Assembly: GCA_934277985.1 (NCBI GenBank)
Contig: CAKQWF010000002.1
Coordinates: 294,355 to 358,354, forward strand
Direction: 5' to 3'
Length of the DNA: 64,000 nt
Source of the DNA: an uncultured Oxalobacter sp.
Lineage (GTDB): Bacteria; Pseudomonadota; Gammaproteobacteria; Burkholderiales; Burkholderiaceae_D
Below the pieces are notes generated by a model. It saw nothing but the letters and a program-made list of their open reading frames with translations, ran no database searches and was not told the DNA's origin. This document shows, in pieces, positions 59,038-64,000 of the stretch. Each line of letters opens with the position of its first letter. Position 1 is the first letter of the stretch. The translations under genes were made by a program, and so were the position numbers.

Positions 59038-60651
59038 TCAATCGCGAAATTTGGACGTGATCGGACAACGCCAGTCGCGACCGAATCCTCGTGGTGTGAT
59101 CCGGATGCCGATAGGTGCCTGACGACGCTTGTATTCATTGATCCGCATCAGCCGGACGATACGTTCCACCACGATCTGGCTGTATCCGTTGCGGATGATT
59201 TCATTGACGCTCTTGTTTTCTTCCATGAACATCCGGACGATGGCGTCGAGCACCTCGTAAGGGGGAAGAGTATCCTGGTCGAACTGGTTCGGCTTGAGTT
59301 CGGCGGTCGGCGCACGGGTCATCATGCGTTTGGGGATGACGTCCGACAGGGTATTGCGGTAGCGGCACAGGCGGTAAACCAGTGTCTTGTAGATATCCTT
59401 GATGACGGCGAATCCTCCGGCCATGTCACCGTAAAGCGTACAGTAGCCAACGGCCATTTCGCTCTTGTTGCCTGTCGTGAGTACGATGGAACCGAACTTG
59501 TTGGATAGCGCCATCAGCAGGGTGCCGCGAATACGTGCCTGCAGATTTTCTTCCGTCGAATCTTCGGGCATACCGGAGAATTGCGGCGCAAGCGTTTGCA
59601 AAAAGGACGAGAAACAGTCCGTAATCGCTATTTCGTCATAGCTGACACCCAGACGCGCGGCCATTTCGCTGGCGTCGATACGTGAAATGTCGCTGGTATA
59701 GGGTGAAGGCATCATGACGGCGCGCACTTTTTCCGGCCCCAGCGCATCGACCGCGACAGCCAGAACCAGCGCCGAGTCGACGCCGCCGGAAAGGCCGATG
59801 ATGACGCCCGGAAAACCGTTTTTGCCGACATAGTCGCGTACACCTAGAACGAGTGCACGGTAGACTTCTTCCTCGACCGAAGGATGTTTTTCCATACGTC
59901 CGTTGACGGGATCGCCATTTTCGAAAGCGATGATTTCCATGTCTTCATCGCACTGTTTGAGTTGTACGCAAACCTTGCCGTCACGGTTCATGGCGAAAGA
60001 GCAGCCATCGAAAATCAGTTCATCCTGACCGCCTACCAGGTTGGCATAAACGGCGGACATGCCCTGATGGATGACGTTTTGCCGCACGATGACGGGACGC
60101 TGGTGCATTTTCCCCATATGGTATGGAGAGCTGTTCATGATCAACAGCACTTCGGCGCCTGCCGCACGGGTACGCTCGGCAGGTTCCGGAAACCAGATGT
60201 CTTCACAGATCGCGACGCCGAAGCGTGTCCCGCGAACATCGAACACCAGCGGTTCATTGCCCGGGGTGAAATAGCGTTTTTCATCGAAAACAGTGTAGTT
60301 GGGCAGTTCCTGCTTGAAATAGGTGCCGATGATGGCGCCGTTGACCAGAATGGAACAGGCGTTGTAGCACAGGCCGTTGCGGATGCAGTGATGACCGACC
60401 AGCACATGGACATTGTCGAGATCGGCCAGCTCGTTTTTCAGTCTGTCGAGTTCAAGTTGTGTTGCCGAATGGAAGCTATGCTGCAACAGCAGGTCTTCCG
60501 GCGGGTAACCGGTCAGCGACAGTTCCGGGGTCAGCACGATATCCGCTCCCTGTGCGGCCGCTTGCCGGGCGAATCGTGCAATGCGCTCGCGGTTGCCGGA
60601 CAAATCTCCGACGGTACTGTTGATCTGGGCTATGGCGACTTTGGGAGACAT
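59038..60651 (-). CDS. nadE: Glutamine-dependent NAD+ synthetase
   Basis: The 537 residues contain an N-terminal nitrilase-type glutaminase (AQINSTVGDLSGN; LTPELSLTGYPPEDLL with Glu; Lys in NELPNYTVFDEKRYF-like region; Cys in GVAICEDIWFPEP). A C-terminal synthetase follows with the PP-loop IIGLSGGVDSALVLAVAVDAL near residue 285. It makes NAD from deamido-NAD using glutamine. The stop lies 75 bp from the glnB stub, showing the original operon with PII, a nitrogen-sensing partner for a glutamine-using enzyme. Confidence 0.96.
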   Translation of the reverse strand: MSPKVAIAQINSTVGDLSGNRERIARFARQAAAQGADIVLTPELSLTGYPPEDLLLQHSFHSATQLELDRLKNELADLDNVHVLVGHHCIRNGLCYNACSILVNGAIIGTYFKQELPNYTVFDEKRYFTPGNEPLVFDVRGTRFGVAICEDIWFPEPAERTRAAGAEVLLIMNSSPYHMGKMHQRPVIVRQNVIHQGMSAVYANLVGGQDELIFDGCSFAMNRDGKVCVQLKQCDEDMEIIAFENGDPVNGRMEKHPSVEEEVYRALVLGVRDYVGKNGFPGVIIGLSGGVDSALVLAVAVDALGPEKVRAVMMPSPYTSDISRIDASEMAARLGVSYDEIAITDCFSSFLQTLAPQFSGMPEDSTEENLQARIRGTLLMALSNKFGSIVLTTGNKSEMAVGYCTLYGDMAGGFAVIKDIYKTLVYRLCRYRNTLSDVIPKRMMTRAPTAELKPNQFDQDTLPPYEVLDAIVRMFMEENKSVNEIIRNGYSQIVVERIVRLMRINEYKRRQAPIGIRITPRGFGRDWRCPITSKFRD

Positions 60652-60850
60652 GATGTCGTTTCCGAAAAACTGTTAACTGAAATAGGATATTACTTTTTTG
60701 ATTTCCTGTTTGGACTATCGTCCGAAAACATGAGATTTTATCCGATAAATGTCTATCGAAACGGAATTTGGTTACAATGCTAAATTCGGTTGGCCGGATG
60801 GTGTTGCCGTTTCCGGCTGTGTCCAATCGCTGAATTGTCGGGATGTCCGT

Positions 60851-62320
60851 ATGCAATATGTATCGACCCGTGCCGGGGATAAAAACGGTACAGGAAAATC
60901 TTTTTCGCAAATTCTTCTGGAAGGTCTGGCACCGGATGGCGGCCTGTATATGCCTGAATCCTATCCGGTCGTGACCGGTCGTGAACTTGATGCCTGGCGC
61001 AAACTTTCCTATGCGGAGCTGGCTTTCGAGATTCTGAAAAAGTTCGCCGACGATATTCCGGAGGCGGATCTGAAAGCACTGGCGCAAAAAACCTATACGC
61101 CTGAGGTTTACTGCAATGTGCGGGAAGGCGACACGGCGCAGGATATCGCGCCCTTGCGGGTGCTTGGTGAAAAAGACGGCAAGAAACTGATGCTCTTGTC
61201 GCTCTCGAACGGCCCGACGCTGGCGTTCAAGGACATGGCCATGCAGTTGCTCGGCAATCTGTTCGAATACGCGCTGTCCCGCCAGAATGCGGAACTCAAT
61301 ATTCTCGGCGCGACTTCCGGTGATACCGGCAGCGCGGCGGAATATGCCATGCGCGGCAAGAAGGGTATCCGCGTTTTCATGCTGTCGCCTTACCGGAAGA
61401 TGAGCGCATTCCAGACAGCACAGATGTTCAGCCTGCAAGACCCGAATATTTACAATATCGCGATCGAAGGGGTATTCGACGATTGTCAGGATATCGTCAA
61501 GGCCGTATCGAACGATTTGTCCTACAAGACGCGCCAGAAGATCGGTACCGTCAATTCGATCAACTGGGCCAGAGTAGTTGCGCAGGTCGTCTATTATTTC
61601 CGCGCTTACCTCAAGGCGACTGCCGATAACAGCGAAAAGGTTTCGTTTACGGTACCGTCAGGCAATTTCGGCAATATCTGTGCCGGTCATATCGCCCGTA
61701 TGATGGGATTGCCGATTGATCGTCTGGTTGTCGCGACCAATGAAAACGATGTACTCGATGAATTTTTCCGCAGCGGCGTCTATCGTGTCCGCAAATCGGA
61801 TGAAACATGGCATACGAGCAGCCCGTCCATGGATATTTCGAAGGCATCCAATTTCGAGCGGTTCGTCTACGACTTGCTCGGACGAGACGGCCAGCGTGTC
61901 AGTCATCTTTTCAGGCAGATCGAAACCAAAGGCTTTTTCGACCTGTCGGATAGTCAGAAGGGCGATGGCGACGAATTTTCGCGTGTCCCCTCATATGGTT
62001 TCGAATCCGGCAAATCCACCCATGCGGATCGTATCGCTACTATCCGGAAAGTCAGCAGCGAATATGGTATCACGATCGACCCGCATACGGCAGACGGTAT
62101 CAAGGTCGCGTGGGAACACCAGCAAAAGGGCGTGCCGATGATTGTGCTGGAAACGGCACAGGCCGCCAAGTTCAACGAAACGATTTTCGAGGCACTGGGT
62201 CACAATGCTTCGAGGCCCGCAGGTTTCGAAAATATCGAGGGATTGCCGCAACGGTTTACCGTCATGCCGGTCGATGCGGGAGAAGTCAAGAAATTCATTG
62301 CCGAACGGACGGGACTCTGA
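60851..62320 (+). CDS. thrC: Threonine synthase
   Basis: From ATG 60851 the protein has 489 residues: MQYVSTRAGDKNGTGKSFSQ start, PLP-lysine motif SNGPTLAFKDMAMQLLGN near residue 122, GATSGDTGSAAEYAMRGK (phosphate-binding) and VPSGNFGNICAGHIARM. It is the long class of ThrC common in proteobacteria and converts O-phosphohomoserine to threonine. Upstream in-frame sequence from 60749 is not ThrC-like. The homoserine dehydrogenase gene often found next to it is absent here; nadE precedes it divergently. Confidence 0.96.
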   Translation: MQYVSTRAGDKNGTGKSFSQILLEGLAPDGGLYMPESYPVVTGRELDAWRKLSYAELAFEILKKFADDIPEADLKALAQKTYTPEVYCNVREGDTAQDIAPLRVLGEKDGKKLMLLSLSNGPTLAFKDMAMQLLGNLFEYALSRQNAELNILGATSGDTGSAAEYAMRGKKGIRVFMLSPYRKMSAFQTAQMFSLQDPNIYNIAIEGVFDDCQDIVKAVSNDLSYKTRQKIGTVNSINWARVVAQVVYYFRAYLKATADNSEKVSFTVPSGNFGNICAGHIARMMGLPIDRLVVATNENDVLDEFFRSGVYRVRKSDETWHTSSPSMDISKASNFERFVYDLLGRDGQRVSHLFRQIETKGFFDLSDSQKGDGDEFSRVPSYGFESGKSTHADRIATIRKVSSEYGITIDPHTADGIKVAWEHQQKGVPMIVLETAQAAKFNETIFEALGHNASRPAGFENIEGLPQRFTVMPVDAGEVKKFIAERTGL

Positions 62321-62369
62321 ACCGGGTACAAGTTCCGTAGGCCGGACGGAGTATGGAAGGAGCGGGGAT

Positions 62370-63584
62370 ATGTTGACGGCAAGTGAAGCCCTTTCGCAAT
62401 TGCTCGGCAGTGTCAGCACGATACAGGATGTGGAAACATTGCCTGTATCGCAGGCCAATGGCCGTGTGTTGGCCCAAGCGCAGTATGCATGCGTTACTGT
62501 TCCGGATACCGACAATTCGGCCATGGACGGTTATGCCTTTCGTTACGACGATGTGGCCGATACTGCGTCGGTATTGACCATCACCCAGAGAATACCGGCA
62601 GGTGCGACGGGAGTGCCGCTGGGCAAGGGGGAAGCAGCGCGGATTTTCACGGGGGCACCCCTGCCGGAAGGTGCGGATACCGTCGTCAGGCAGGAATGGT
62701 GCCTGGCAGAAGGCAACCGCTTGTCCTTTTTGCGTTTGCCTGAGAAGGGTGAAGCTGTCCGGCATGCAGGGGAACAGGCGAAGAAGGGCGATCCTGTCCT
62801 GATGGCGGGTACCCGATTGCGTTCGCCGCATCTCGGCGTCGCTGTAACTGTCGGTTTGACCCATCTGCCGGTCGTCAGAAAGCCGAAGGTGGCATTGCTG
62901 TGTACCGGAGACGAACTGGTTAAACCCGGCGAACCGCTTCCGCCCGGCAAGGTTTATAACTCGAACTGCTATATGCTCCGCGGCTTGCTGGAAGACTTCG
63001 GATGCGAAGTATCCGATTTCGGCATCGTGCCTGACGATTTCCGGACGACCTGTCGCTATTTCGTGCAGGCAGCGGCGGAACATGACTTGATCCTGACATC
63101 TGGCGGTGCATCAGTCGGCGAGGAAGACCATGTCAAACACGCTATCGAGACGGAAGGGCGGCTGCATTTCTGGAAAATCGCGGTCAAACCCGGAAAACCG
63201 CTGGTTTACGGGGAAATCGGCAGGCAGTCTTCAGATGACGGTACGGCGATCATCGGTTTGCCGGGCAATCCGGTGTCCGGTTTCGTGACCTTTTTGCTGT
63301 TCGTCCGTCCGTATCTGCTGGCCATGCAGGGTGTCGCGGATGTAACGCCGAAAGCCTTGTTATTGCCATGCGCCAGCGCTTATCCGAAAGCGGACGAACG
63401 CAATGAATTTTTGCGTGCCAGAATCAACGGCAACGGCGAAGTGGAATTGTTCGGCAATCAGGGTTCGGGCATTTTGTCATCGGCGGTATGGGGTGACGGA
63501 CTGGTCGACAATCCGCCCGGGCATGCAATCAGACCGGGCGAGACAGTCCGGTTCATTCCTTTCAGTGAATTCTGGCGTCCATGA
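62370..63584 (+). CDS. moeA: Molybdopterin molybdenumtransferase MoeA
   Basis: From ATG 62370, with AAGGAG upstream, the protein has 404 residues: DNSAMDGYAFRYDD, IFTGAPLPEGADTVVRQEW, VALLCTGDELVKPGEPLPPGK, and the GG-containing ILTSGGASVGEEDHVK with GLPGNPVSGFVTF. It inserts molybdate into adenylylated molybdopterin. The stop overlaps the moaD start (ATGA). It follows thrC, an order common in betaproteobacteria. Confidence 0.95.
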   Translation: MLTASEALSQLLGSVSTIQDVETLPVSQANGRVLAQAQYACVTVPDTDNSAMDGYAFRYDDVADTASVLTITQRIPAGATGVPLGKGEAARIFTGAPLPEGADTVVRQEWCLAEGNRLSFLRLPEKGEAVRHAGEQAKKGDPVLMAGTRLRSPHLGVAVTVGLTHLPVVRKPKVALLCTGDELVKPGEPLPPGKVYNSNCYMLRGLLEDFGCEVSDFGIVPDDFRTTCRYFVQAAAEHDLILTSGGASVGEEDHVKHAIETEGRLHFWKIAVKPGKPLVYGEIGRQSSDDGTAIIGLPGNPVSGFVTFLLFVRPYLLAMQGVADVTPKALLLPCASAYPKADERNEFLRARINGNGEVELFGNQGSGILSSAVWGDGLVDNPPGHAIRPGETVRFIPFSEFWRP

Positions 63585-63838
63585 GAATCAGAGTACGTTA
63601 TTTCGCCAGTATCCGTGAGGCATTGGGTGTTTCGGAAGAATGGCTTGATTTGCCGGAAAACGTTCATACCGTCGGCGATCTCAGACAATATCTTGTGCGG
63701 CGCGGTACGGTATGGGCGGCGGTACTGGCGGAGGAAAACGGTGTGAGGATGGCTTTTGAGCTGAAAATGGCGACGGCCGGTACTGTCCTGACGGAAAACG
63801 GGGAAGCGGCTTTCTTTCCGCCTGTCACCGGTGGATGA
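63581..63838 (+). CDS. moaD: Molybdopterin synthase small subunit MoaD
   Basis: The 85-residue ubiquitin-like protein starts MRIRVRYFASIREALGV and ends with the essential Gly-Gly (PPVTGG) that carries the thiocarboxylate. It donates sulfur to cyclic pyranopterin monophosphate with MoaE, which is not in the window. Coupled to moeA by ATGA. A bidirectional terminator follows. Confidence 0.95.
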   Translation: MRIRVRYFASIREALGVSEEWLDLPENVHTVGDLRQYLVRRGTVWAAVLAEENGVRMAFELKMATAGTVLTENGEAAFFPPVTGG

Positions 63839-63872
63839 ATACCGGCTGTTTCCGGTGTGAGCCCGGAAACGA

Positions 63873-63896
63873 CAAAGCCGGCGCAAGCCGGCTTTG
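63873..63896. terminator. Bidirectional terminator between moaD and rpmG
   Basis: CAAAGCCGGC (63873-63882) pairs perfectly with GCCGGCTTTG (63887-63896) around GCAA. It lies between the convergent moaD and rpmG genes and can serve both. Confidence 0.75.
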
Positions 63897-63924
63897 AAAG
63901 AAACAAGGAAAGGAAACGGAGAAA

Positions 63925-64000
63925 TTACTTGATTTTGGTTTCCTTGTAAGGGACATGCTTGCGAGCCTTGGGATCGAACTTGATGATTTCGATCTTTTCA
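63925..64000 (-). CDS. rpmG: 50S ribosomal protein L33, 3' end
   Basis: The visible 24 residues, read from the window edge to the stop at 63925, are EKIEIIKFDPKARKHVPYKE followed by TKIK. This is the C-terminus of L33 (family pattern KKFDPVARKHVxYKExKIK). The start lies outside the window. The rpmG gene is usually next to rpmB; that gene is not visible here. Confidence 0.93.
   Translation of the reverse strand, partial: EKIEIIKFDPKARKHVPYKETKIK

Overview
The window reads as the chromosome of a betaproteobacterium, most likely an Oxalobacteraceae member close to Oxalobacter. This is an inference from gene order (carAB-greA-yhbY-rlmE-ftsH-folP-glmM, nadE-glnB, thrC-moeA-moaD), protein flavour and a GC content that looks near 50% in the core. 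The oxygen-independent ubiquinone genes ubiU-ubiV-ubiT fit an anaerobic or microaerobic life.

Core block 1 (1-10261) holds pyrimidine/arginine precursor synthesis (carA end, carB), transcription and ribosome factors (greA, yhbY, rlmE), the FtsH protease, folate (folP), cell-wall precursor synthesis (glmM) and two tRNA genes (Pro-TGG, Arg-TCT). A broken tyrosine integrase lies directly behind tRNA-Arg. It is followed by about 1.9 kb of sparse sequence with one hypothetical gene and a small cluster of DnaA-box-like sites, probably the scar of an old integrated element.

Mixed block (12142-37381): a small hypothetical, an APC permease with an anchored methyltransferase, a DUF1540 protein and FMN reductase, a secreted metallo-beta-lactamase-fold hydrolase, an RbbA-type ABC exporter set (permease, double-ATPase/permease, HlyD fusion protein), ubiUVT, two stress-type proteins, mfd, ispD-ispF, ftsK-lolA, trxB, an Smr protein, a Sel1 lipoprotein and an acetyltransferase.

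Integrative element (about 37674-58966, 21.2 kb). It lies between a perfect 51-bp direct repeat. One copy is the first 15 codons plus start region of the intact PII gene glnB; the other is an orphan 5' stub of glnB sitting behind nadE. A tyrosine integrase is next to the stub. The element has therefore split an ancestral nadE-glnB pair and supplied a new upstream region to glnB. Its cargo is distinctly AT-richer than the core. It comprises: an XRE regulator with palindromic operators; a five-gene operon of exported proteins ending in a FlgT/CsgG-like lipoprotein; a LprI-like protein; a GmrSD-like (DUF262/DUF1524) putative defence nuclease; a run of unknown small proteins; a RecB-nuclease/helicase gene that has lost its P-loop and is frameshifted; a cyclic-phosphate-processing-receiver-like protein; a low-GC cassette with a truncated paralogue; and a minus-strand replication module (AlpA-type regulator, HUH Rep-like protein, protein with polymerase-palm-like motifs).

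Core block 2 (58967-64000): nadE, thrC, moeA-moaD and the end of rpmG. The most interesting region is the glnB-targeting element with its FlgT/CsgG-like envelope operon and its unusual replication module.
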